Positions 22,275-30,911 of a DNA stretch of 45,204 nucleotides are shown piece after piece. Below the pieces are notes generated by a model. The model made no database searches and had not been told where the DNA came from. It saw nothing but the letters and a program-made list of their open reading frames with translations. Origin of the DNA: Paenibacillus sp. A3. Its GTDB lineage: Bacteria; Bacillota; Bacilli; Paenibacillales; NBRC-103111. The stretch covers positions 1 through 45,204 of the forward strand of contig NZ_JTHN01000124.1 of NCBI RefSeq assembly GCF_001399685.1. The letters are read 5' to 3'. The translations under genes were made by a program, and so were the position numbers. Within the stretch, counting starts at the first letter, position 1. The number at the start of each line of letters is the position of its first letter.

Positions 22275-23042
22275 TTACATCCCTACGATATGGTAACCGG
22301 CGTCCACATGGATCACTTCCCCGGTGATTCCTCTGGAAAGCTTGGAAAGCAGGAACAAAGCCGTATCCCCCACTTCGGAGGCATCAATCGTCTTGCCGAG
22401 CGGCGTAATCTCTTCAATCTTTTTTAACATCGTATTAAAATCTTTTATTCCGTAGGCGGCTAAGGTGCGGATAGGACCGGCCGAAATGGCATTGACCCGT
22501 ATATTGTGCTTTCCCAAGTCGCTGGAGAGATACCGGACGGATGCTTCCAAGGATGCTTTGGCCACTCCCATGACATTGTAATTTTTTATCGCGCGTTCGG
22601 CACCGATATAGGTCATGGTAACGATACTCCCGCCTTCCGACATGAGCGGATGAATTTTGCTGCTAACTGCGGTCAGGGAGTATGCGCTAATTTCTTGAGC
22701 GATGCGAAATCCCTCGCGCGAGGTTTCGACAAACATTCCCTCCAAATCCTCGCCTTTGGCATACGCTATGCTGTGGACATACCCATGAAGGACGCCAACG
22801 TTTTCCTTTAAAAAACGAGCCAATGCCTCGATCTCTTCATCGCTTCCTACATTGCAGGGAAAGGTAAGCGACCCGGGCAAGGTTTCAGCCAATTGCTTGA
22901 CCCGCTCTTCCACCCGCTCGTTTTCGTACGTAAAGATCAGACGAGCCCCTTCGCCAGCCAAGGATTGGGCTGTTGCCCATGCAATGCTGCGGTTATTAGC
23001 CACCCCCATGATCAGAATCGTTTTGCCGGTTAACAAAGACAC
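22275..23042 (-). CDS. fusG: Enoyl-ACP reductase, FabI type
   Basis: NADH/NADPH-dependent reductase of the last step of a fatty-acid elongation round. Short-chain dehydrogenase fold: GKTILIMGVANNRSIAWA at the N-terminus is the FabI cofactor loop, SIAYAKGEDLEG is a FabI segment, and YNVMGVAKASLE contains the Tyr-x6-Lys pair. It is full length at 255 residues. Three starts are possible in frame: GTG 23051 is only 1 nt from GGAGG, TTG 23045 is 7 nt away, and GTG 23042 is 10 nt away. I use 23042; TTG 23045 is equally defensible. First gene of the lipopeptide operon, as fusG is. A second FabI beside the cell's main one could also affect triclosan-type sensitivity. Confidence 0.93.
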   Translation of the reverse strand: MSLLTGKTILIMGVANNRSIAWATAQSLAGEGARLIFTYENERVEERVKQLAETLPGSLTFPCNVGSDEEIEALARFLKENVGVLHGYVHSIAYAKGEDLEGMFVETSREGFRIAQEISAYSLTAVSSKIHPLMSEGGSIVTMTYIGAERAIKNYNVMGVAKASLEASVRYLSSDLGKHNIRVNAISAGPIRTLAAYGIKDFNTMLKKIEEITPLGKTIDASEVGDTALFLLSKLSRGITGEVIHVDAGYHIVGM

Positions 23043-23057
23043 CAAAATCACACCTCC

Positions 23058-23287
23058 AAAAGAAGTATTTTTATCACTTTTATATAAACAAAAGGATAAA
23101 ATCTTAATAATAATAACATAATTTCCATTCTAATCCTTGCGGAATAATATTTACCATAATAGCAGATGCTCCAAATTTTTTAAACATTCAATTTCACAGA
23201 TAATATATAATTTTCTCACTTTTTTAACGAATTTCACTCCAAAAATATGACATTTTCTCCATAATTATATTCGTTCGCAGTTTTATA
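23058..23287 (-). promoter_or_regulatory. AT-rich leader/promoter region of the lipopeptide operon
   Basis: About 230 bp of very AT-rich sequence between the divergent FabI and hydrolase/TetR transcription units, in sharp contrast to the GC-rich genes on both sides. It holds several TATAAT-like boxes on the minus strand (for example around 23080 and 23215), but I cannot choose one pair. Such AT-rich stretches fit AbrB-type control, which is reported for the P. polymyxa fus promoter; that link is inference. Confidence 0.5.
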
Positions 23288-23317
23288 TTGACTGTACGTT
23301 CAGTCATAAATTATACT
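23288..23317 (+). promoter_or_regulatory. Promoter with embedded TetR-type operator
   Basis: -35 TTGACT at 23288-23293, 18-bp spacer, -10 TATACT at 23312-23317. The inverted repeat TGACTG-N6-CAGTCA (23289-23306) starts inside the -35 box and fills most of the spacer. A perfect 6-bp dyad at that place would block RNA polymerase. It drives the hydrolase and TetR genes downstream, so autorepression by the TetR protein is the simplest reading. Confidence 0.8.
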
Positions 23318-23425
23318 AAAGCTGCAAAGGACCATGGCATCTTTTCCCATCGCTTCTGTTACGCGTCACGGTCCGGTCATCACTCTATCCGCTGCTGCGG
23401 AAAATACGTCGGAGGAGGAATCACG

Positions 23426-24178
23426 ATGGATCTTCACTACGAAATTCATGGGGCGGGCGACGAGACGATCGTCCTGCTTCACGGGGGCGGGGCAGATATG
23501 CGCACCTGGCAGTTCATCATTCCGAGGCTTGCGGCGAGCTATCGGGTTATCGCATTCGACGGCCGGGGAGCCGGACAATCGCCGGCGCCTGTCGAGCCCG
23601 CCAATTACGTCGAGGATGTAAGAATGGTTCTTGACCACTTCGGCTTGGAAAAGGCTTTGCTTGTCGGCCACTCTATCGGTGGCCAGATTGCCGTCGATTT
23701 CGCTCTCACTTACCCCGAGCGGGTATCCAAGCTCGTGCTTATCGCCTGCTCCGTCACCGGCTTCCGGAATGCCCCCGACATCGAGGAGCGGTACCAGCGT
23801 GTCCTCGCGGCAGTACCGGATGTGGAGAAAATGACCGAGTTTTCGCTCGATTTTCCGTCCTATGACGTCGTCAAAGCAAGCCCGCACCAAGCGTTTATGT
23901 ACGAGCTGATTAGACACAATATCAAGCGATGGTTCGATTGGAAAAGCAGCGAATCGGTATGGCCCCAGCCTCCCGCCATCGAAAGGCTGGACCGGCTTGC
24001 GGCGCCGACGTTGTTTATGATCGGCACGCTCGACCGCGAAGACTTGTTCCCGCTCGCCAAGCAATTCGGTCAGCTTCCGAATGTCCGCCTCGTGTGGATC
24101 GACGGCGCGGATCACATGCCTATGCTAACCCATCCCGACAAGGTATCCCATACGATTTTGCAGTTTCTGGAGGAGTAA
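23426..24178 (+). CDS. Alpha/beta-fold hydrolase
   Basis: 250-residue serine hydrolase. Oxyanion segment LLHGGGADMRTW (18-29), nucleophile elbow GHSIGG with Ser83, acid Asp203 in GTLDRED and His230 in GADHMP form a complete triad. No signal peptide, so cytoplasmic. The start is ATG 23426 behind GGAGGAGG; an in-frame ATG at 23288 lies in the promoter itself and cannot be the start. Four nucleotides separate it from the TetR gene, so the two form an operon. The substrate is unknown; small-molecule esterase or lactonase activity controlled by the adjacent repressor is typical of such pairs. It is divergent from the lipopeptide operon, but nothing ties it functionally to it. Confidence 0.92.
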   Translation: MDLHYEIHGAGDETIVLLHGGGADMRTWQFIIPRLAASYRVIAFDGRGAGQSPAPVEPANYVEDVRMVLDHFGLEKALLVGHSIGGQIAVDFALTYPERVSKLVLIACSVTGFRNAPDIEERYQRVLAAVPDVEKMTEFSLDFPSYDVVKASPHQAFMYELIRHNIKRWFDWKSSESVWPQPPAIERLDRLAAPTLFMIGTLDREDLFPLAKQFGQLPNVRLVWIDGADHMPMLTHPDKVSHTILQFLEE

Positions 24179-24182
24179 CGAC

Positions 24183-24794
24183 ATGCCCCGAACGCCGGAA
24201 GAAAACGAACGGATTCGCCGCGCCGCCCGAGACAAAATTTTGCAGGCGGCGACGGAGCTTTTCATCGAGAAAGGGTTCCACTCCGCCTCCATCGACGATG
24301 TAGCCAAGAGAGCGGACATTTCAAAGGGCCTTCTCTACAATTATTTCAAAGGCAAGGAGGAGCTCCTGGCCGCCATGGTCGATCTTCGCATCGAAGAGGT
24401 GCTCGAAGTGATGCAGGCCGCGGCCGCCAAAGAAACCCCTGCCGAGCAGCTTCGCCACATCGTTGAAGGGGCGCTGGACAACGTCCGCGAGCGGCCGGAG
24501 GTCTTCCGCTTCTATCTGAATTTATTCACCTGTCCGAAGCAAGATGAGATCGTGGCCAGGCACGGCAACCGGCTGCTCGGTGCCTACGCGGAGCAATTCG
24601 AGGCCCAATGCGCGATGTTCGAGAAGCTGGGGGCTGCCGATCCCCGGAAACGGTCCCTTCACTTCTCCTCGACGCTCCAAGGCATCATGCTGATGTATAC
24701 CAATTATCCTTCGGGATTCCCGCTGGACGACATGAAGGCGCAAACGATCGAGGAATTTTGCGGCAATCGGAATTTGCAGCCGGACGTCTCCTAA
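24183..24794 (+). CDS. TetR/AcrR family transcriptional repressor
   Basis: 203 residues. The N-terminal helix-turn-helix is classic: ARDKILQAATELFIEKGFHS followed by SIDDVAKRADISKGLLYNYF and KGKEELLAAM (about residues 13-60). The rest is a helical ligand-binding and dimer domain. ATG 24183 follows GGAGGAGTAACGAC and lies 4 nt after the hydrolase stop. It probably binds the dyad in the promoter at 23289-23306 and is released by a ligand related to the hydrolase substrate. Whether it also affects the divergent lipopeptide operon, whose start is about 240 bp away, cannot be seen. Confidence 0.94.
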   Translation: MPRTPEENERIRRAARDKILQAATELFIEKGFHSASIDDVAKRADISKGLLYNYFKGKEELLAAMVDLRIEEVLEVMQAAAAKETPAEQLRHIVEGALDNVRERPEVFRFYLNLFTCPKQDEIVARHGNRLLGAYAEQFEAQCAMFEKLGAADPRKRSLHFSSTLQGIMLMYTNYPSGFPLDDMKAQTIEEFCGNRNLQPDVS

Positions 24795-24804
24795 CTATCT
24801 CGCA

Positions 24805-24838
24805 GCTTCCGCTCCGTCGATACGACGGCAGCGGGAGC
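24805..24838. terminator. Hairpin between convergent genes
   Basis: GCTTCCGCT (24805-24813) pairs with AGCGGGAGC (24830-24838), and inside it CCGTCG pairs with CGACGG around a 3-nt loop. It lies between the converging TetR and DUF6884-type genes. There is no clear U-tract on either side, so termination is likely but not certain. Confidence 0.6.
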
Positions 24839-24843
24839 CCCTC

Positions 24844-25335
24844 CTATTCCAAGCCCCCCTGCTTTGTTCCAGCAATGCCATCGAACGGTTCGTTGCGCTC
24901 CAGAGCGCGGTTCAGCTTCTGCAGCATATCCCCAATCCCCCTGCTCCCGACCAGCGGAAAATAAATCCGCGTCTCCCCGGAAAGCACCTCGGGAACGATC
25001 TTGGTAAACTTTTTGCCGCCGAGCACGACAACTTCCTCAAAACGGTCCAACCGCTTTTCGCTTACTTGACGTTTCAACTCGTGCAATGAAATGATTTCCG
25101 GATGACCGCTGCCAAAGGCGACATTGTAATTTTCGTAGAGCCTATCGTCCGGAAGCAAAAAACCGTGCTTGGCCGACAATATCGCCCAATGGTCAAAAAA
25201 GCGGTCCGCATACGCCTGACATTTTCGGTGAAGGGGCGAAATGTACGCCCGTTTGGCCGGGCAAGGACCCGACGGTGCGGCGGCGGTATCCCATATTTTT
25301 TTGGCTCCGCAAGGGATGATGCACAGTCTGTTCAC
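24844..25335 (-). CDS. DUF6884-type protein
   Basis: Conserved protein of 163 residues if started at GTG 25335, which follows AAGGAG by 10 nt; a longer frame from 25479 has only a weak site and a low-complexity basic N-terminus. The core LCIIPCGAKKIWD, YISPLHRKCQAYADRF, ILSAKHGFLLPDD and VVVLGGKKF is the pattern of the DUF6884 family. The conserved Cys-Gly-Lys-Lys, Ser-Ala-Lys-His-Gly and Gly-Gly motifs suggest a nucleotide- or nucleobase-related pocket, but no reaction is established as far as I know. It converges with the TetR gene and diverges from the GNAT fusion gene. No partner in the window explains it. Confidence 0.8.
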   Translation of the reverse strand: MNRLCIIPCGAKKIWDTAAAPSGPCPAKRAYISPLHRKCQAYADRFFDHWAILSAKHGFLLPDDRLYENYNVAFGSGHPEIISLHELKRQVSEKRLDRFEEVVVLGGKKFTKIVPEVLSGETRIYFPLVGSRGIGDMLQKLNRALERNEPFDGIAGTKQGGLE

Positions 25336-25517
25336 GTTCGTCCCGCTCCTTCCGTCGTTGTGCGCGAGCAGCCTGCGCTTCCTTGGCTGTCTGCCGTTTA
25401 CTGCTTCGCCGCGCGAACGGTGTTCCCCTTCTTTTTTCCCGGACCTGCAACCTTCCTCCCTTCTCGCACGTATATCCATTATCTTCTATATTTTACTGGA
25501 GCCGAGGTGGAAGCTAA

Positions 25518-28500
25518 ATGACAACACAATTGAACATCGTACATTACCACCCTGATTATGCGGAAAGCGTAGCCGAGATGTGGAACCGGAGCCAAGACGA
25601 ATGGGGCGGAGGACCGGCCATCCGGACAGCCGAGCAGATTCGCCAGGACGAGGAAAACTCGGATGCCTTGGCCGTCTTCCTCGCCGTCTGCGACGGTCAA
25701 GTCGTCGGATACTGCAGCTTGGGCGAATACCGGGAGGATACCGGCGCGCTGTATATCCAGCTGTTGAACGTACGCCCGGATTACCACGGCCGCAAAGTCG
25801 GCAAAATGCTCGTGCTGCGGGCGGTGGAGGAAACGATCCGCCTGGGCTGGCCGCGCGTCGATTTGTACACTTGGGAAGCCAATATGAAGGCGGTGCCGCT
25901 ATACAAGAAATGCGGCTTTTTCTGGGAAGACCGCGAGGACGCGACGCACTTCATGAACTTCATCCCCCAAGTGGCCGCTTGCCAAGCACTTGCCCCCTAT
26001 CTTAAGGATATTGATTGGTACGCCGATTTGAAGCGGACGATCGAAGTGAAACCGGACGGCCATAAAGCGAACGGCTTCGATACATACACTTACGCGTGGT
26101 CCAAGAATGGACAATCACTGCGCGTCGATATCGAGCGCAGAGGCCGCGGCATCTGTCTCATCGAAACGGAGGACTACTTGCTGTCCGTGACCGCCGAGCA
26201 GGCCGAGCCGGTGTTCGGAAGCGAGTACGCTATCGAATACCGCATCGTAAACAAATCGGGCGCTCCGCTTAAGCTTGAGCTTCAGGGCGAACCGGACCGC
26301 AATGTGACATTCGATTGGAAAGGCGAGCTGCAGGTGGAAGGCGAGGAACGGATCGCCGCGCGCTTCTTCGTCGGAGCCATCGAGGAAGAGCAGAGCGAAT
26401 GGCGCACCTGCCCTGCCGTGCAGACGCGGGTGCGAATTAACGGTCTGGAGGCGCTGCTCAAGGTCGGCATCGTGCCGAAATTTCCGGCCGGCCTGACGAT
26501 GCGGGTGCCGGATGCGAGGCATGCGCTTGGTGGGGATTATGTCCTGTACCTCGATTTGCACAATCATTTCACGGAGACGGCCTCGTTCTCCTTCGAGCTG
26601 CCGGAACAAGCTTGGCTTGCGCTCGGACAGCGGGCTTTCGAAACGCGCTTGGAAGCGAAGGAGCGGATCTCGCTGGCGGTTCCGTACCGTCTGCTCGACT
26701 ACGGCTTCTACCAAGCCCCGCTTCAAATCCGGGCCGTTCCGGACAACGGGCCGGAGGTGGCGTTCACCCGTTTCGTTGGCGGAGCCTTCGCTGGGCCCGG
26801 GGCGATGTTTACCGGAGAGACGGAAGACAACCGGGTTGCCGTCAACGGCGGCTATGGAATCGAATACGATAAGGATCATAATGAAGCGTTCCTTCGGGCC
26901 TGGAACCGGAAGGACGAACAAATCATGATGTACCCGCCATCGATAGGGAAGCCGTATTCCGGCGAATTTACGCGGAAGAAACCGGTACGTGTCGAGCCCC
27001 AAGAGGAGCGGGGAGCGGTTGGGTACCGTCAAACGTACCGCTCGGATACCTTTCCGCAGCTGCTGCTGCATCTCCATACGCTGCTGTACGCCGACGGAAC
27101 GGCGAAGCTGTGGCAGGAGCTGGAAAACGACTCGAACGCACCGGTCGTCAGCGAAATGTGGGTCTCCCAGCGCATTCGTTCCGACTTGTACGGGATGGTT
27201 CTGCCTTACGACGGTCAAATCGTCGAAACGACCGACTCGCACGGCATCGATTTCGAGTACTGGGACGGCTCCAAGGTTAGCGAGCCTTGGCTCTTCGCCC
27301 GCGGCGCCAGAAGCGCATACGGAATTTGCTGGTCCGGTAACCACCGGATGAATATGGGCGATTGGTATCTGGAGCTGGAAACCCGCTTCGGACGGCTGGA
27401 AGCCGGAGAAACGAAAACCTCGGATACGATCTTCTTGTCTATGGGCGGTTTCGACGATTGGACCTCGTTCCGGGAATTTGCCCTGAAGCGCATCGGACAG
27501 GAAACGACGGCGCCGCCGATCTGCCATGTGGAGCTGACGGCCAACGAAGGAAATCCGTTCGTGCCGCCGGAGGCGAAGGAAGTGCCGGTCGCGCTTCGGG
27601 ATGCGAAGCAGACCGTATGGGAAGGAGAGCTCTCCGCCTGCTACATGGATGCGGCGGCAACGCCGGAGCGGGTGCATTTGTCGCCCGACGACGAGGCGGC
27701 GGAAGCCCGCTTCATGCTGCCTGCGCCGGAAGCCCGCTGCTGCGTGGTCCGGGTGGAAGCGCAGCTCGGCGCGCATGAAGAAGCGTATCATGCCGCGTTG
27801 TTCCCGGTTTCGGCCGGTGAAGTCAGCAGCAAGGCATCGACTGAAGCCGGTTATTCGGTGCTGACGGCCGATAATGGTATCATTCGCATCTCGGCTTCGG
27901 CCGACTATTACCCCGGGCTGCGTTCGCTAGCGGTCGGGGGCCGGGAATGGCTTGCTTCCGGGTTTCCCGAATACGGGGCGAAGTCGTGGTGGAATCCTTG
28001 GACCGGCGGCTTGTCGGGCCAATTCGACGAGATGGGTCCGTTATCCGTGCGCAAAGAAGAGCATTCCGCCGCCTATGTCCGTCTCTCCGACGAGAAAGGC
28101 AACGTCTGGGCAGGCATCCGGGTCCGTCAATCCGTCCGAAACCACGATACGTTCAAAGGGACGACCATGGACAGCTACTATTTGTTGCTTCCCGGAGTAC
28201 CGGTGCTTGCTTATATGACGGATATCCGTCAGAACACGGGATCGTATCTGGATAAATCGATGCTCAGCGAGCTGTTCCTTCGTCCCGACGAAACGGACGG
28301 CTATGGGTGGCTGCAAACCTGCGCTCCGAACGGCAAAGCGCTGCGTTACCCTCTCGGAAAAGGGGAGCTCAGCGTGCGCGAGACGAAGGATTACGTATTC
28401 GGCCTGGATAGCCGGACCGGAGTCATGCACATTGTGACAGACGAAGACGCCAACCGCCCTTCGGTCTACACGAACAAGGAGATTTGCTGCCTATCGCTCA

Positions 28501-28655
28501 CGCGGAGGGTTCGTCTGCCTCACGGAAGCGTCAGCCGCTCGGCTCCGGTGTTCCTCGTATTTCCGGACGCCCCGCTGCCGGTGGACAGCTTGGAAGCTTT
28601 ACGCAGACTCGCCTTCCCTCTTATACTTGATACCAGCGACACGGAAGGAGAGTAA
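25518..28655 (+). CDS. GNAT acetyltransferase fused to a large beta-rich region
   Basis: 1045 residues. Residues 1-150 form a GNAT N-acetyltransferase domain: YIQLLNVRPDYHGRKVGKML is the acetyl-CoA-binding loop and helix, and VPLYKKCGFFWED its usual C-terminal strand. The remaining 890 residues have no motif I can name. They alternate strand-like stretches with many Trp/Tyr/Gly residues and look like several beta-sandwich domains, similar in style to those in carbohydrate-active proteins. No signal peptide, so it should act in the cytoplasm. ATG 25518 is preceded by GAGGTGG. The amidohydrolase gene begins 6 nt after its stop, with the ribosome binding site inside the last codons, so both act together. 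Codon use is normal. Substrate unknown. Confidence 0.85.
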   Translation: MTTQLNIVHYHPDYAESVAEMWNRSQDEWGGGPAIRTAEQIRQDEENSDALAVFLAVCDGQVVGYCSLGEYREDTGALYIQLLNVRPDYHGRKVGKMLVLRAVEETIRLGWPRVDLYTWEANMKAVPLYKKCGFFWEDREDATHFMNFIPQVAACQALAPYLKDIDWYADLKRTIEVKPDGHKANGFDTYTYAWSKNGQSLRVDIERRGRGICLIETEDYLLSVTAEQAEPVFGSEYAIEYRIVNKSGAPLKLELQGEPDRNVTFDWKGELQVEGEERIAARFFVGAIEEEQSEWRTCPAVQTRVRINGLEALLKVGIVPKFPAGLTMRVPDARHALGGDYVLYLDLHNHFTETASFSFELPEQAWLALGQRAFETRLEAKERISLAVPYRLLDYGFYQAPLQIRAVPDNGPEVAFTRFVGGAFAGPGAMFTGETEDNRVAVNGGYGIEYDKDHNEAFLRAWNRKDEQIMMYPPSIGKPYSGEFTRKKPVRVEPQEERGAVGYRQTYRSDTFPQLLLHLHTLLYADGTAKLWQELENDSNAPVVSEMWVSQRIRSDLYGMVLPYDGQIVETTDSHGIDFEYWDGSKVSEPWLFARGARSAYGICWSGNHRMNMGDWYLELETRFGRLEAGETKTSDTIFLSMGGFDDWTSFREFALKRIGQETTAPPICHVELTANEGNPFVPPEAKEVPVALRDAKQTVWEGELSACYMDAAATPERVHLSPDDEAAEARFMLPAPEARCCVVRVEAQLGAHEEAYHAALFPVSAGEVSSKASTEAGYSVLTADNGIIRISASADYYPGLRSLAVGGREWLASGFPEYGAKSWWNPWTGGLSGQFDEMGPLSVRKEEHSAAYVRLSDEKGNVWAGIRVRQSVRNHDTFKGTTMDSYYLLLPGVPVLAYMTDIRQNTGSYLDKSMLSELFLRPDETDGYGWLQTCAPNGKALRYPLGKGELSVRETKDYVFGLDSRTGVMHIVTDEDANRPSVYTNKEICCLSLTRRVRLPHGSVSRSAPVFLVFPDAPLPVDSLEALRRLAFPLILDTSDTEGE

Positions 28656-28661
28656 TACGGA

Positions 28662-29519
28662 ATGAAAATCATTGATGCTCACATGCACTTGTCTCATATT
28701 GCTTCGTTCAAGGAAACGGCGGAAAACCGCTCGTTCGTCGATTACTCCGTTGACGGGCTGCTGCGCGAATACGCCGAGAACGGCGTCGTGCTGGGCATCG
28801 GCATGGGAGTGACGGAGACCGCCGCCGGAGGCTTCCCCGACCGGGAAGCCCCCACGCCGATGGGACTTGATATGGTGGACTCGTATCCGGGGCAGATCGT
28901 GTACTGCCCTGGCGTTAACCCGTTCAAGCTGGGCAACGCCGGACTGGATGCCTTGGAGCGGGAGCTGCAGCGGCCGGAGGCGGTCGGAATCAAAATTTAC
29001 CTCGGCTACTATCCGTACTATGCGTACGATGACGTCTACCAGCCGGTCTACGAGCTGGCGAAGCAGTACAAGGTTCCGGTCGTCTACCATACGGGCGATA
29101 CGTACTCGGAGCGCGGCCTGCTGAAATATTCCCACCCGCTGACGGTGGACGAGGTTGCCGTCGCCCACCGCGACGTCAACTTCATGATCGCCCACTTCGG
29201 CGACCCGTGGGTGCTGGACGGAGCCGAGATCGTCTACAAGAACCGCAACGTATTCGCCGATTTGTCCGGCCTGATGGTCGGCGATGCCGCGGAATGCGCG
29301 CGGCTCAAGGATTCCCCGCTCTTCTTCGCCCATCTGCGCCACGCGGTGACATACTGCGACCATTACGAGAAGATGCTTTTCGGCACCGACTGGCCGCTTG
29401 CCCCCGTGCAGCCTTATCTGCAATTCGTGCAGGAGCTGATTCCGGAGGCGTATCATGAGCATGTCTTTTACAAAACCGCCCTGCGCGTGTTTCCGAAAAT
29501 CGCTCCGCTCGTGGAGTAA
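28662..29519 (+). CDS. Amidohydrolase family metal-dependent hydrolase (PF04909 type)
   Basis: 285-residue TIM-barrel hydrolase. The metal ligands are in place: DAHMH at 5-9 (His7, His9), His143 in VVYHTG, His178 in IAHFG and Asp243 in FGTDWP. These are typical of the amidohydrolase-2 group, which includes decarboxylases and lactonases. It is cotranscribed with the GNAT fusion gene (GAAGGAG overlaps that gene's end; ATG 6 nt after the stop). The pair may deacylate or decarboxylate a substrate that the GNAT protein also handles; that is inference. The gene ends 24 nt before the shared terminator hairpin. Confidence 0.92.
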   Translation: MKIIDAHMHLSHIASFKETAENRSFVDYSVDGLLREYAENGVVLGIGMGVTETAAGGFPDREAPTPMGLDMVDSYPGQIVYCPGVNPFKLGNAGLDALERELQRPEAVGIKIYLGYYPYYAYDDVYQPVYELAKQYKVPVVYHTGDTYSERGLLKYSHPLTVDEVAVAHRDVNFMIAHFGDPWVLDGAEIVYKNRNVFADLSGLMVGDAAECARLKDSPLFFAHLRHAVTYCDHYEKMLFGTDWPLAPVQPYLQFVQELIPEAYHEHVFYKTALRVFPKIAPLVE

Positions 29520-29543
29520 CCGCATTTACGACGCATAAATGCT

Positions 29544-29585
29544 CAAAAAAATCCCCGCCTCGTCGATGGCAGCGACGGCGGGGAT
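29544..29585 (-). terminator. Rho-independent terminator of the rtcB operon
   Basis: On the minus strand, ATCCCCGCC (29585-29577) pairs with GGCGGGGAT (29559-29551). An extra inner 5-bp stem lies within, and TTTTTTT (29550-29544) follows. That orientation ends the rtcB operon; the hairpin lies 99 nt after the rtcB stop. The same hairpin may also slow plus-strand readthrough from the amidohydrolase gene, but no U-tract follows in that direction. Confidence 0.85.
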
Positions 29586-29684
29586 CAAAGATATATGTTA
29601 AGTAACGGGATCTTCTTAAGTATGCGGTTCGAAGCTTAAGCAGACCTTAAAAGAAGTTCAAAATTGGATTAAAAACTAGAACGG

Positions 29685-30911
29685 CTAGTCCTTATACGGG
29701 TCGAATTCGTCCGCTCCGGCCATGCATACGCCGATTGGCTTCAGCACATGCATCACCTCGATCGTCTCTGCGTGGGCGTCCAACACCTCCTGAAGCTTCC
29801 GGTACACGAACGGGCTCTCGTCCGTCCCGGCTCCGCGAAGCTCGACGCCGAAGCTCCGCACGGCCTCGTGCATTTGCGCCTCCGAGATGAGTCCGCCCGA
29901 GCGGGTACGCGTCTTCCAGTTCATTTTTCCGGCCGCTTGCGTGCGGCTCATGATTCTTCCCGCGCCATGCACCGTGCTGTAGAAGGCCGCCCGATTCTCC
30001 TCCGTATCCTTCCCCCGGACAATGACCGAGATGTCGCCCATGCTGCCGCCGATGAACCCGAGCTGGCCGGGAGCGGACGGCGTAGCCCCTTTGCGCACAA
30101 CGACCGTTTCGCGGCCGCCGTGCGTCTCTTTCCAGGCGTAATTGTGGTGATTATGCACCTCGAATTCCGCATCCGCTCCCAGAATCGCCAGCACCTGACG
30201 AATGACGGCGTCTCTTCCGGCATACGCGTACCGCCCGGCCAGCTTCATGGCGCGGTAATACATATCGCCAAGCTCGCTGTCCAGATCGAGCAGCACCGGC
30301 GGCTGGTCCATCTTTTCCCCCGGAGCGTTGGCCAAAATCTCCCTGCCCGCCGCAAGATTAATAAAACCGCTGGCCGTCTTATGGCCGAACCCGCGGCTGC
30401 CGAAGTGATTGCCGACCCAAAGACGTCCCGTCCCCGCTTCCTCGAACAAGTCGACGAAGTGATTCCCGCTGCCTACGGTCCCCAATTGGTCGCGGGCGAG
30501 CGCCTTGAGCTTATCGTGCTCCTGACGCCCGATGTTGGCATAGACCGCCCAGTCCGGATCGTCGAACAGCTCGTGATCCATCTTCTCGCTGTTTACGCGC
30601 CCAATGCCGAACGAAACGTTCCGTGCGATGTCGTCCATGATGCGCGCCAAGCCGGGCCGGATATCCGCTGCCAGCAGGTTCGTTCGGACCGCTTTGTTCC
30701 CGCATCCGATATCGTACCCGACGCCGGAAGGCGAGATTTGTCCCTCGTAGACGATCACCCCGCCGATCGGCTGACTGTAACCCTTATGGTGGTCCGCCAT
30801 CAATAGCGCCTGCACGACATTTCCGTGCTCCGCACACGTTTTGGCCTGCGCCAAGGCGCCTGCCTCCGGGTTCCCCCAGACGCGGACGCCGTCTATGATT
30901 TGATAAGCCAT
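29685..30911 (-). CDS. rtcB: RtcB-family RNA ligase
   Basis: GTP- and Mn-dependent ligase that joins 3'-phosphate or 2',3'-cyclic phosphate ends to 5'-OH ends of broken RNA. 408 residues, the same length as E. coli RtcB. Metal and catalytic sites can be read: Asp67 and Cys70 in DIGCG, His151 in GSGNHF, His169 in GNHFGSRG, the HNHHNY motif at 253-258, RKGATP (273-278), GGSMG (288-292) and the guanylylated His315 in HGAGRIMSR. Some segments differ from E. coli (ADHHKGYSQPIGGV for the usual PDVHxGxGxxIGGV; HNHHNY for CHHNY), so it belongs to a divergent subgroup. ATG 30911 follows AAGGAG and overlaps the previous gene by 19 nt. Last gene of the Ro operon. No rtcA cyclase or archease gene is present. 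Confidence 0.96.
   Translation of the reverse strand: MAYQIIDGVRVWGNPEAGALAQAKTCAEHGNVVQALLMADHHKGYSQPIGGVIVYEGQISPSGVGYDIGCGNKAVRTNLLAADIRPGLARIMDDIARNVSFGIGRVNSEKMDHELFDDPDWAVYANIGRQEHDKLKALARDQLGTVGSGNHFVDLFEEAGTGRLWVGNHFGSRGFGHKTASGFINLAAGREILANAPGEKMDQPPVLLDLDSELGDMYYRAMKLAGRYAYAGRDAVIRQVLAILGADAEFEVHNHHNYAWKETHGGRETVVVRKGATPSAPGQLGFIGGSMGDISVIVRGKDTEENRAAFYSTVHGAGRIMSRTQAAGKMNWKTRTRSGGLISEAQMHEAVRSFGVELRGAGTDESPFVYRKLQEVLDAHAETIEVMHVLKPIGVCMAGADEFDPYKD

Noticed and set aside
23288-23425. N-terminal extension of the alpha/beta hydrolase from ATG 23288
   Set aside because: This ATG overlaps the promoter and operator; ATG 23426 has a strong GGAGGAGG site and begins the normal fold.
26115-29525. 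Minus-strand frames of 558 and 308 residues at 26115-27791 and 28599-29525
   Set aside because: Antisense to the GNAT fusion and the amidohydrolase, whose motifs and ribosome sites are clear; the shadow proteins have biased, motif-free composition.
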